This document shows, in pieces, positions 11,601 through 19,172 of a stretch of 64,000 nucleotides of DNA. The notes below the pieces were generated by a model. The model ran no database searches, was not told where the DNA came from, and worked only from the letters and a program-made list of their open reading frames with translations. The stretch's first letter is position 1. Every line of letters begins with the position of its first letter. Source of the stretch: Pseudomonadota bacterium (GTDB lineage: Bacteria; Bdellovibrionota_C; UBA2361; SZUA-149; DAOLCO01); NCBI GenBank assembly GCA_027487795.1, contig JAIYCX010000064.1, positions 47,935-111,934 on the forward strand, read 5' to 3'. Position numbers and translations under genes: made by a program.

Positions 11601-14327
11601 TGAAATTAACGCTTGATGTGGAAGCACAGATAAATCAAAAAACCAGGTTGAAATAGATTTTCTTATATCAGAAAAAATACCTACAAAAAAAGTTGATAAT
11701 GAGTACCCAATTGGTATTCCAAATATTAAGGAATATAAAATTGAATACGCGCGAAAGCCAGTTAAGATAAAATAAACTGACAACCAAAAAAGTGGACTAG
11801 CAGAATAAGCGCTAATTACAAATAAAAATAATAAACTGCTAACCGGAACAAGACTTCTTCTTAAGTTATCAATTAACTTCCATCTTACAAGACCAGTAAA
11901 AGGAGTTAATCTTTCTCCATCAACTGTAGGAACCATACTTCCAAGCCAAGGTAGAAGCTGCCAATCTCCTCTTATCCAGCGGTGCTGTCTTTTAGAATTC
12001 GCATGGTATCTTTGAGGGAAGTCATCAAATAATTCGATATCTGATGCTAGCGCACAACGAGTATATCCACTTTCTAATAAATCATGACTTAGAACTGAGT
12101 TCTCAGGTATTTGTCCATCTAATGCTTTTTCAAATACATCGATATCAAAAATGCCCTTTCCTATATATGAGGCTTCATTAAATAAATCTTGATATACATC
12201 TGAAACTGTTTTGGTATATGGATCTAAACCAGACTGACCAGAAAACCAATCTGCAAAAGTTGAGCTTGAAGCACTCTCTAAAGTTATGCCGACTCTTGGC
12301 TGAATTATACCATAGCCTCTACTTATAATTGTTCCTTTTTGTGGATCAACTGTTAGCACAGGAGTATTTATGGGATGAGCTGCCGCACCGATAAGTTTAC
12401 GGGCGGAACCAGGAGGAAGTTGAGTGTCATTATCAAGAGTAATAATATACTTAGCAGATTGTAGCCAAGGTACATCACCTTCTATTGCAGTAAAAGTAGT
12501 ATTTTCTACCTTTCTTAAAAATCTATTAAACTCTGTTAATTTACCGCGCTTCCTTTCCCAGCCAATATAAACTCCGTCGGCTTTATTATAAACTCTCTCT
12601 CTGAATAAAATAAAAAACTTTAAACCTTCTTCTTTGTATCGAAGATTCAAAGCTTGAATGCTTTCCAAACCTAAAGAGATTAAACCTTTATCTCCTGGCA
12701 CTACTTTAGAACTAGCATCTGGTAAATCCGCCAAAATTCCGAATGCAATATTATCACTCTGATTTCCGATTGCTCTAATTTCTAAATCGTTTACAGTTCT
12801 TAAAAGATGCTCTCTGCTTGATATTATAGTTTGAACAGTTACTAGAGTTCTAGATTCTTCTGGAATAAACTTTTCATAAGAAAGCTTAGATATTGGCCTA
12901 GGAGTAATTAATTTTGAAGCAAGCCACTGAACTATTTCGGTAGCTAGCTGACTAGCTGGGAGCAATGATAAAAAGAATATAAAACCAGAAACTAAATTAC
13001 TAAGTCCTTGCGAAAGAGCGATACTGTAAAGAACAAAACTGATACCTAAACTCAAGAAAGATAAAGCAGATAGGTAATAGGCTGTAATATGACTCTTGAT
13101 ATGCCGAGAAAATCTAATGTAAAAAGGCGGAGTAGAATCTAATAAATTCTCTAACTCAGACAATCCTTCATCAACTAGATAATAACCTACAAGAGTATCC
13201 GCACCAGAACCATTTTTTTGTTTTGCCTTAGCTGCTAAGTCAAGTGCCTTTTCCGCTACTTCTATTTCGGTTTTTCTAACTCTTGCTGATAGCTTCTCTA
13301 ATCTATGTCGAACAAAATCTCTTGTCTCAAAATCAGATTGCAAAAAGACACCAGAAGGGTCTCTTAATAAAATAGAATTTACCTTACTGACATTTTCAAT
13401 CCAATCTCTCCAGTTCAATCTACCAATAGCTTTCAAAGATGTGATACAATTACCTATTGAAATTTGATCTGCTGCTTGAAGCTGTTGTTCCGACTTTGAT
13501 AAATCCTGCAAATCACTTCCAAGGTCTTTTAGCTTTTCTTCTATCCACTGAATAGCTAGAGAAGATGAATTTCCTAATGTTCTTAAATTCCGAACAAGAC
13601 TAGGAGCAATGTGTGGCAATTCTTTATTTAAACCTTTTAATGCCTCTAAAGTACTTGCTAGCAAGTCTGAAGAAGTAGGCTGAGTATCACCTAACATTTC
13701 TGAAAATATTTGATCAGCTTTTTGTCTCTCAGAAGACAGACCTATAACAGATCCAGATAACCTTCTAAGATTTTCAACAACACTCAATCGAAGCATTATT
13801 GGTATAGCCCAAAGTTCCCGCAATTCTAGATTACAATTTTCTTGAAATGAAGAAATGAACTCCGAAAGCGTATCTTCCTGAACAATAGAATCCGCATGTT
13901 CTAAATATTCACAAGCTAACCAAAAAACTCTAGGAAGTCCGTTCCAATCTTCTGATTTTATTCTAGGTAAAGAATTATAATAACTAGAAGGCAAATCTCG
14001 TCTTATCTCCCTAACCTGTTCATCAATTACGTGAAAATTATCTAAAAGCCACTCCGCGCCGGCAGCCATATAACCTTTTTGTCTGGACATCTCAGACAAT
14101 GAAAAATAAGCTGAATTTAAAACTTTCCAGTTATCTTTAAATCTAACTTTTAAATTTAAACTGCTAATACTCTTAGTTGTTAGGCTGTGATTCTTAGCTA
14201 GCTCTAATCCTAGGTTAGCTAACAAATCCCTAGATAATATTTCGCCTCTTATTGGCCTATCTGAGATAGCTTTTACAGAATTATTCAATGCGCCGTTTTT
14301 AGATTTATTTTTTTGGTAATGAAGCAT
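5694..14327 (-). CDS. ndvB: Cyclic beta-1,2-glucan synthase (NdvB/ChvB/Cgs type)
   Basis: Very large inner-membrane enzyme that primes, elongates, cyclises and releases cyclic beta-1,2-glucan into the periplasm from UDP-glucose. At 2877 aa it matches the rhizobial and Brucella enzymes (about 2830-2870 aa). Order: N-terminal soluble region, membrane segments at about 415-475, a family GT84 glycosyltransferase with YIITLDNDTQLPPGSA near 625 and HRWIRGDWQLLPW near 787, and a second membrane cluster at about 820-985. Next comes a long central part. Last is a GH94 phosphorylase-like C-terminal domain with GAGDWNDGMNLVG near 2562, which in this family controls chain length. The frame is intact. It is the last gene of a minus-strand operon behind an ABC protein and an exported helical protein. 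Confidence 0.93.
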   Translation of the reverse strand: MLHYQKNKSKNGALNNSVKAISDRPIRGEILSRDLLANLGLELAKNHSLTTKSISSLNLKVRFKDNWKVLNSAYFSLSEMSRQKGYMAAGAEWLLDNFHVIDEQVREIRRDLPSSYYNSLPRIKSEDWNGLPRVFWLACEYLEHADSIVQEDTLSEFISSFQENCNLELRELWAIPIMLRLSVVENLRRLSGSVIGLSSERQKADQIFSEMLGDTQPTSSDLLASTLEALKGLNKELPHIAPSLVRNLRTLGNSSSLAIQWIEEKLKDLGSDLQDLSKSEQQLQAADQISIGNCITSLKAIGRLNWRDWIENVSKVNSILLRDPSGVFLQSDFETRDFVRHRLEKLSARVRKTEIEVAEKALDLAAKAKQKNGSGADTLVGYYLVDEGLSELENLLDSTPPFYIRFSRHIKSHITAYYLSALSFLSLGISFVLYSIALSQGLSNLVSGFIFFLSLLPASQLATEIVQWLASKLITPRPISKLSYEKFIPEESRTLVTVQTIISSREHLLRTVNDLEIRAIGNQSDNIAFGILADLPDASSKVVPGDKGLISLGLESIQALNLRYKEEGLKFFILFRERVYNKADGVYIGWERKRGKLTEFNRFLRKVENTTFTAIEGDVPWLQSAKYIITLDNDTQLPPGSARKLIGAAAHPINTPVLTVDPQKGTIISRGYGIIQPRVGITLESASSSTFADWFSGQSGLDPYTKTVSDVYQDLFNEASYIGKGIFDIDVFEKALDGQIPENSVLSHDLLESGYTRCALASDIELFDDFPQRYHANSKRQHRWIRGDWQLLPWLGSMVPTVDGERLTPFTGLVRWKLIDNLRRSLVPVSSLLFLFVISAYSASPLFWLSVYFILTGFRAYSILYSLIFGIPIGYSLSTFFVGIFSDIRKSISTWFFDLSVLPHQALISVDATIRTIYRVYVSKVNLLEWETALATESKLKGSKASFWTAMLPAVALASVITLLSLFVGSNTLFTLSLGLFWFLSPVFAWQISQPLKKEDETISHKDEIYLESIAYDTWLYFRNNLKEEYNWLIPDNLQQVPQPVVAERTSPTNISLSMLAVISAYDLGFIPAPLIVDKLTKILGTVDKLEKYNGHLLNWYAIKDLRPLYPRYISSVDNGNYIGHLVSIKEALKAIPYSAIYSSKSKNFVLGQFPNLKLNSSFLSAQSQLVDGILPSLEFLSHDSPNEKNKDLISDLLTASSLVSWVPKLSILEQLGRNGLLPKKIEKIKSIIDNRSITPLLALRVIGRILSSKDRLLSLDIYQQDKEKLVDLIKSLEEASLSCQRLIKESESLLIRIEEIIKTTSFKFLFDEGKKLLSIGYNVETARLDTGSYDLLASEARLASFISIAKGDIPQSHWFFLGRTLTNTPGGKALISWSGTMFEYLMPVVVMKDFSTTLLGKTLRSIIEAQKSYALRRGVPWGISESAYGTVDYENTYQYRAFGVPGLGLKRGLVEDLVISPYSTLLALMIRPKESIINLKRLEKTGARGDYGFYEAIDYTKERLSEGESFHIVKSFFAHHQGMSLCSINNILNDGILQKRFHSDQRVKSCTLLLQERFPIRIPLILPHQAELLLMEAHSGEVRVDGREHFQTPHSEIPRTRIISNSEYSVFIDQSGSGFSSFKSDFSINRFRADNLRNNFGQYCYIRDEESKKFWSTTYQPTLVKPDKYEAIFSSDKAEFQRRNYDINSVMEVIVSPEDNVEIRKVSLTNHSKSTRKLSLTSFFEVSQASFGADLAHPAFSKLFIEADWLSEQEALTFKRRKRSANEQTPLVFHFLATDVVWAPTEFTANRAEFLGRGRDASRPDVIASGLKLSGEKGFVLDPAASIRHYVELDTNQSTAIYYITGVAENETELLYLISKYREFHTIKRAYELSWSTANVELKNQQFAKVNPLDFQHLANALVYNVKHLRYNDATQLNTLSQSALWRFGISGDEPIALLILDETDQVGLFQEMVLAHEYLRMRGIKFDLVVLNSKTEGYIQALNDELEASVRASLSASLLNQRAGIFIRSKNNISDQELILLKSSSRVVLYGAKGSLGKQLQFVPSEKVGKDTKDDFEDMNKGMFEHQVQISTGKFSDSGEFSMSVKSNSLPPAPWSNVISSEDLGFLVTDSGAGYTWYKNSREYRVSQWSNDPVSDQISEAIYIRDIDSSEYWCPTPLPKPSDSPVEVVHGFGYSSFSKTEREIKSNLKLFLDNDSPTKVYKLNLVNTGTKTRTLELIFYLEWVLGVYRTDAFRHISTQVDKKLGFIHARNTWGAEFANCIVSIGSSLDLQDFTTDRSDFLGENSTLADPKALLSAKINAAKNSKKSSSIPMGISLSRKLGLGFDSAGVLKYEVSLQPGEEKTIPFFVCVHDSIEEANSTLAKLSSDFNAKNSELNSQISWTSKVDSIRVTSPNKEFDTLVNGWLLYQTLSCRMNARTGFYQSSGAFGFRDQLQDSLAFLLSDPKITRNQILKHAARQFEEGDVQHWWHPPSGRGIRSRISDNYLWLPFAVYKYIQATGDFAILDEEVGFLKGPLLSPEQHDLYFTPEISELKSSLYDHCLKALNRAYSTGPHGLPLMGAGDWNDGMNLVGDKGTGESVWLAWFISLIMHDFSTIADRRGDSELANNYRNYSSELINSADQNAWDGEWYMRAYFDNGTPLGSKDRDECKIDSLAQSWSVINGRGNKERQSIALTSAVKKLVDDEHSLVRLLWPPFSKSDPSPGYIQSYPLGIRENGGQYTHGSSWLVQALSLAGLNDEAFRVFQTMNPVMSSKSFERTLRYKTEPYVTCGDVYSYGDHAGRGGWSWYTGSSGWFYQIAMGNILGIHRTAVGLKISPAVPSDWNQYQVAGTIDGIKFSLKMTRTGKSGIKASGKTVSGDVISWEVLRESADIEVTF

Positions 14328-14366
14328 TTATTTTTACTATTTAGTATTAAAAAACTCTCTTTAAAT

Positions 14367-17231
14367 TTACATCTTATGATGAGACCTAGCAATTCTTTCT
14401 GATCGCTCGAATATATTTTTCTCTATCTGATTCTGCCAATTCTCTCTAACAAAAGAGATTGATGGAAAGATAAGCTTATTATCATCCAGAATATCTTTTT
14501 TAAACAACTCCCCAGAGTATACAGAGACTATTAGCCTATTTGATAGGCCAGATAATAACTCATTTTTAGAAGCATCTTTTCCAGATTCTAAAAGCTTACT
14601 TATCATCGAAAGTTCAGACAACCTAAGCTTAGAATCTTCCGAAAGCACATCAGCAATACTTTCCTCAAGAAACTTACAATCATGGCCCAAGGTAGCATTA
14701 CAAGTATACATTTTTAAATATGAATACTTGGTATTTCCTAATTCTTTAGCTTTTAATATTAACTCCGTAATTAATTCCCTACTAACAAACGACACTAAAG
14801 AAATTTCATCTAATTCCAGATCACGAAGAACACTGATGATACCATCTAAAATATCCGACTTAGAATAGCTTGAATTAAAATCTAGGTAGGAAGAAAGAAT
14901 GAGTCTACCTAAATCATATATCCTTCCCTTAGGCTCATCTACTGTTAAAAAATAATTATTTTTATCTTGTAACGATCTCTGTATTAACCACCTTACATAA
15001 TTTAGCTTAGCCACCTTATCAAAAGACTCCGCTAGTTTATTTAAATTAGAGATAAAATCTAACTTAGGTTTCAGATCTCTGTAAGAAGAGAACAAAATAT
15101 CCCCTATTCTTATATAATCTTGTACTTGAAATTTTATAGAATCTGCTCCTTTAGCCATAATATATTGAGATAATTTATCCGCTAAGCTCTCGGGAAGCGG
15201 ACTCAGCTTATAAAGATTATCTATCGATCTCTTACGAATTTGAGAGTTATCAGACAAACATTCAAGCTGACTAGTAATAAACTGCATATAAAATTCGGAC
15301 TTAGGAATTGCGGTACCTAATAATTCTATCTTTGGAATTGGAGATGTACGCTCTTGGCAAGAGAGCTTTGTAGAAGCACTAACAGCACTATTTAGTAAAC
15401 TTTCTAATATTTTTTGATTTAAGGTATTGCCCGAATTTAACAACACTCTAGAAGAGTAAAACCTGATAGTATCAACTCCTGACTGAGAAGCACTAGATAA
15501 TTCATTGAGAGGTTCTTTAGATCTAAGTAAAGCAAGATAAGCTGATCTTCTTGTTTCCAAGTCCTTGTCAGACAACAAAGCTATCAGGAGTGGTACGAGC
15601 TCTTTATAAAAAGGAAATTCGGGACTCGAAACGACTCTCAATCCACTTTCACGGTGAAAAGAACTTGCTTGATCAGTTAAAAGCTTTTTTACTACTGGCA
15701 AACTTTGCTTACCTAATTGCGCAAAGTAAGAAAGGCTTGGGTTATGTGATCCAGTTCCTCTTAAATAAAGAGGATATATTTGTTCTTCTAAAATTAATTT
15801 TTCTGCTAAGATTATAAGCTTTATATTCTTATACTCATAAGCTCGATCTAAGAATAAGAAGCAAAGCTGTTTATACTCTTTTGGAGAAACGACTTTCGCT
15901 GATTTCAATATCTCTTTTACTAATATGTCTTGATTAGCAGGACTTTTAGTTAGAGCGACAGTAGAAACAACTTTTGCAAGAAAACCTCCATTAATAAACT
16001 CCTTGGAATAGAAATCCACTGATTTCTTTGTGAGTGGACACACTGAAGCTATGATAATTTCCCTAGCATATCTACTCTTATCAGATTCTAATTCTAACAA
16101 TAACTTATTATCTAAATTACATAATTTTGAATCCGCATTAACTTTAAGCTCTGACAATAATGCTACTACATTATCTAAGTTAGTATAACTAGTTTGAGTG
16201 ATCAGACTTAAAACGACATCTAAGATTCTATCATTAGGTAGAGCAAAAGTTTTACCCTTAATATACTCTACCCCCTCCCTACCAAAAAAATCTATTAGCT
16301 CAACAACATCCTTTAGCTCTTCTCCAGAGCTGGACTTAATAATCTCAGGTAGGCCTGTTAATATTTCAGACAACAACTCTGGATAAGAACTCAGAGAAGT
16401 CAAAAGTGCAGATCTTAAATTTCTATTCTTAAATATATGCGTAGATTCTACTAACAATCTAAGAATCATTCTACCATCTGGATTAGAGACGAAAGCTGCC
16501 TGAACTAAATTAATAATGGCCTTATTTGATAAACCACCTAAATTAGTAATTATGTAATCAAATTTTAGACTTAATAATTTAGCTAAGGGAGGAATAATCA
16601 AAGGACTTTCCACTGCCAAAGACTGATCATTTAGTTTTTGAACTAAATTTGTCAGTACAAATTCATTTAATTCTAAAAAATTTAAAGTAGTAATCTCTCG
16701 CAAAGCTAAAATTATTTTTCCACGTAGCGCTCTAGTAGTAGACTCCTTGGAAGCAGCAGATACCAACGAAGGCAGAATCGAAATAGACTCTGGAAGTAAT
16801 TTTTTGTAGTTATCTACGATACAAGATTTAGCATCATTTTCACTATTAGGATCTAAGGTAAGTGAAAGATCTCCTGATCGCTGTCCTAATGAATTAGCAC
16901 CAAACGAGTTAGGACCATATAAATTCAAAGGTAATGATTGGCTAGCTTCTAATTTTAAAATCTCAGAGAAAGCTTCTGACAATTCTTGCTTCTGCACTGC
17001 AGATAATGGCAACATTAATTCATCTCTATTAGAGACTTGGGCATTACCAGAAAAAGAACTAAGTAGAGAAGTTAGCTTTTCACAATTGGTAAATGATAAA
17101 TTTGCTATGCTCTTTGAATCAAAAGATGTTTTATTTTTATCTGCCCTAGCCTCGAAACTGAGTTCTAAAGTTAAGAAGGAGAAAAAAGAAGAAAATAAAA
17201 AAATATTTTTATAAATATTAAAAGATTTCAT
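14367..17231 (-). CDS. Large exported helical-repeat (HEAT-like) protein
   Basis: The 954-aa product starts with a signal peptide (K-rich start, hydrophobic FLFSSFFSFLTLEL, then a polar ARADKNK cleavage region). The rest is leucine-rich and alternates helical blocks in a way that resembles HEAT/ARM repeats, for example about 560-620 (LVPLLIALLSDKDLETRRSAYLALLR). No catalytic motif is evident. Its ATG overlaps the stop of the upstream ABC gene (TAATG), implying translational coupling, and the glucan synthase starts 40 bp downstream. I infer a periplasmic or outer-membrane-facing scaffold working with glucan synthesis or export. This is based on operon position only. Confidence 0.7.
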   Translation of the reverse strand: MKSFNIYKNIFLFSSFFSFLTLELSFEARADKNKTSFDSKSIANLSFTNCEKLTSLLSSFSGNAQVSNRDELMLPLSAVQKQELSEAFSEILKLEASQSLPLNLYGPNSFGANSLGQRSGDLSLTLDPNSENDAKSCIVDNYKKLLPESISILPSLVSAASKESTTRALRGKIILALREITTLNFLELNEFVLTNLVQKLNDQSLAVESPLIIPPLAKLLSLKFDYIITNLGGLSNKAIINLVQAAFVSNPDGRMILRLLVESTHIFKNRNLRSALLTSLSSYPELLSEILTGLPEIIKSSSGEELKDVVELIDFFGREGVEYIKGKTFALPNDRILDVVLSLITQTSYTNLDNVVALLSELKVNADSKLCNLDNKLLLELESDKSRYAREIIIASVCPLTKKSVDFYSKEFINGGFLAKVVSTVALTKSPANQDILVKEILKSAKVVSPKEYKQLCFLFLDRAYEYKNIKLIILAEKLILEEQIYPLYLRGTGSHNPSLSYFAQLGKQSLPVVKKLLTDQASSFHRESGLRVVSSPEFPFYKELVPLLIALLSDKDLETRRSAYLALLRSKEPLNELSSASQSGVDTIRFYSSRVLLNSGNTLNQKILESLLNSAVSASTKLSCQERTSPIPKIELLGTAIPKSEFYMQFITSQLECLSDNSQIRKRSIDNLYKLSPLPESLADKLSQYIMAKGADSIKFQVQDYIRIGDILFSSYRDLKPKLDFISNLNKLAESFDKVAKLNYVRWLIQRSLQDKNNYFLTVDEPKGRIYDLGRLILSSYLDFNSSYSKSDILDGIISVLRDLELDEISLVSFVSRELITELILKAKELGNTKYSYLKMYTCNATLGHDCKFLEESIADVLSEDSKLRLSELSMISKLLESGKDASKNELLSGLSNRLIVSVYSGELFKKDILDDNKLIFPSISFVRENWQNQIEKNIFERSERIARSHHKM

Positions 17232-18949
17232 TATTCTACTCCTTTAATATTAATAGTATTAAATTCCGTAGCCGCGATCTCTGTTAAAATATAACTACCA
17301 TCCGGCTTCAACTCTAACATGCGAGTATGATATTTCATCAAACTTTCTCGATAACCGATGCTAATCCATGCCTTAGTTCTATCTGAAACTAATTCATATG
17401 TTCTTTTTTCAGTCTCAGAGTCAACAGCAGTAGTTGCTTCATCTAAGAATAAATAATCAGGCTCTCTTAAAATAAACCTAGCAAATGATAATTGCTGCTG
17501 CTCTCCCGCAGATAGCATACTGCCCCAATCACAAACCTTATCAAGCCCTTTTGATCTTTTTAATATCCCGATTAATCCAACTAAACGAAGTGCTTCTAAA
17601 AGCTCCTTATCAGTATAACCAGATCGATTATTACCGTATAAAAGCTGATTTCTTAGAGTGCCAATAACTAGATAAGGCCTCTGGGGTATGAACATACTAT
17701 GCTCAGGGGCCGGCTTTGATATCTCCCCTCCTCCAAAAACCCACAATCCAGAAATAGATCTGAATATTGAAGTCTTACCTGTTCCACTAGGGCCAGTAAT
17801 TAAAAGTCCACCTTGTTCATGTGTAAAGTTCAAATCTCTAGCTAAAGTTTGTTCACCATGTGGAGTAGTAATTGTTACCGACTTAAAGCTTAAACTTGGT
17901 GAAGTTTTATATTGTATTCTAGGGAAATAACATGAAGTCTCTTCTGCTGCATGATTAAGAGCTTCCGAAAAAGAACCTAAACGAGTAACTACTGCAGCAA
18001 CGGAACTGATAGTACCAAAGTGTTGAATAATTACTGACAAAGCTTCCACTACTCTGACAAAGGCATCTGCTGCTTGTGGAATTTGTCCAATTTCTAAATC
18101 TCCTCTCATAAAAAGTGGAGTGACTATAATAATCGGCAGAACAGGTTTTAAATAATTATAAATATTTACAAAAAGACCTAGTTGCATGTTTAAATTAATG
18201 ATCTTTAAAAAATTCTTTAGTGCTGATTTTAATTTTTGTCTGGTGCGAATATATTCTTTACCTGCACCACCTAGAAAAGAAATAGGCTCCGCGTTATCCC
18301 TAACATTTACTAACTTATATCTATAATCCGCTTCTTTCTTTAACTGCACGAAGTTAAGAGAAAAAAGCTTTCTCCCTATTAAGAAAGTTAAAAATGAACC
18401 TACTGCCGCGTATGTAATAACTGCAAAAATAAGAGTACTTGAAATGGACCATAGAATATTTACAAACAGAACTAAGGTGAGTGTAGAATTAACTACTTGT
18501 ATAAAAAGATCTATAATTAAAGAAGTTAGTGTTCTAATATCCTCTTCAATTCTTTGGTCAGGATTATCAATTCCTTCCTGCCAAGTAATTCGGTAAAATG
18601 AAAGTTGAGAGAAATATCTACTTAGAATTTCCCTACTAAGCCATTTTCTCCATAACAATTTAAGTCGATCTGCTATGTATGAAGATAAAACAATTACAGG
18701 AGTTGCAATTACGAATCCCAAAAGTAACTGTGAAAGTTTCCTAATAAATTCGCCCTGATCTTTTCTGCTAATTGCATTAAAAAGATCTCTATTGATGTAA
18801 CTGATTTGAACATTGATGAATGCAATGCCAAAAGCAAAAAGTAATATTAAGAGTAAAAGCGAGAACGCTTTCCATCTTTCATTAGAAGTTAAGAAGCCTT
18901 TTATAAGTCGCCAAAGTCTGCTGAGTGTTGGACTGAAAGATTTTGACAA
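17231..18949 (-). CDS. ABC transporter, fused permease-ATPase of the YddA/SbmA-like family
   Basis: Inner-membrane half-transporter of 572 aa with an N-terminal membrane domain (first hydrophobic segment about 25-50, several more to about 300) resembling the ABC_membrane_2 group. An ATPase domain follows: GPSGTGKTS near 386 (Walker A), LSAGEQQQLSFAR near 481 (signature) and YLFLDEATTAVD near 500 (Walker B). The frame opens with TTG at 18949, supported by GGAG about 8 nt upstream; no ATG nearby fits better. It is first in the operon with the exported repeat protein and the glucan synthase. The substrate could be a peptide, lipid or glucan-related molecule; the family is diverse. Confidence 0.82.
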   Translation of the reverse strand: MSKSFSPTLSRLWRLIKGFLTSNERWKAFSLLLLILLFAFGIAFINVQISYINRDLFNAISRKDQGEFIRKLSQLLLGFVIATPVIVLSSYIADRLKLLWRKWLSREILSRYFSQLSFYRITWQEGIDNPDQRIEEDIRTLTSLIIDLFIQVVNSTLTLVLFVNILWSISSTLIFAVITYAAVGSFLTFLIGRKLFSLNFVQLKKEADYRYKLVNVRDNAEPISFLGGAGKEYIRTRQKLKSALKNFLKIINLNMQLGLFVNIYNYLKPVLPIIIVTPLFMRGDLEIGQIPQAADAFVRVVEALSVIIQHFGTISSVAAVVTRLGSFSEALNHAAEETSCYFPRIQYKTSPSLSFKSVTITTPHGEQTLARDLNFTHEQGGLLITGPSGTGKTSIFRSISGLWVFGGGEISKPAPEHSMFIPQRPYLVIGTLRNQLLYGNNRSGYTDKELLEALRLVGLIGILKRSKGLDKVCDWGSMLSAGEQQQLSFARFILREPDYLFLDEATTAVDSETEKRTYELVSDRTKAWISIGYRESLMKYHTRMLELKPDGSYILTEIAATEFNTINIKGVE

Positions 18950-18984
18950 TTAAGGGCTCCCCTAAGTTTCGATATTAAATATAG

Positions 18985-19009
18985 ATATAGCTTGGTTAAA
19001 TAGCTATAT
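18985..19009. promoter_or_regulatory. Inverted repeat in the divergent ABC-gene promoter region
   Basis: ATATAGCT (18985-18992) and AGCTATAT (19002-19009) form an 8-bp perfect inverted repeat with a 9-nt centre, 36 bp upstream of the minus-strand TTG start. Its position between two divergent transporter genes fits an operator. It may be chance. Confidence 0.3.
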
Positions 19010-19094
19010 TAACAACATATTTACTCTTTTTGATGCTTTTCGACTACCAAAAGGCTAATATGTTTTTTAATTAGACTAGCCACTTAACTAATAT

Positions 19095-19123
19095 TTGCGG
19101 TTTTTTTAGTGAGGTATTATAGT
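19095..19123 (+). promoter_or_regulatory. Predicted sigma70 promoter of the ABC exporter gene
   Basis: TTGCGG (19095-19100) and TATAGT (19118-19123) are spaced by 17 bp and would start transcription about 40 nt before the ATG at 19173. Confidence 0.4.
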
Positions 19124-19172
19124 GTCGCCTAATAACTATCCAGATTAACTAAAGTTTTCAGAAAATTCAGGA

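Noticed and set aside
5694..14327. Suspicion of a peptide or polyketide megasynthase because of the 2877-aa length
   Set aside because: Motifs are those of GT84 and GH94 cyclic glucan synthase; no carrier, adenylation or ketosynthase motif is seen.
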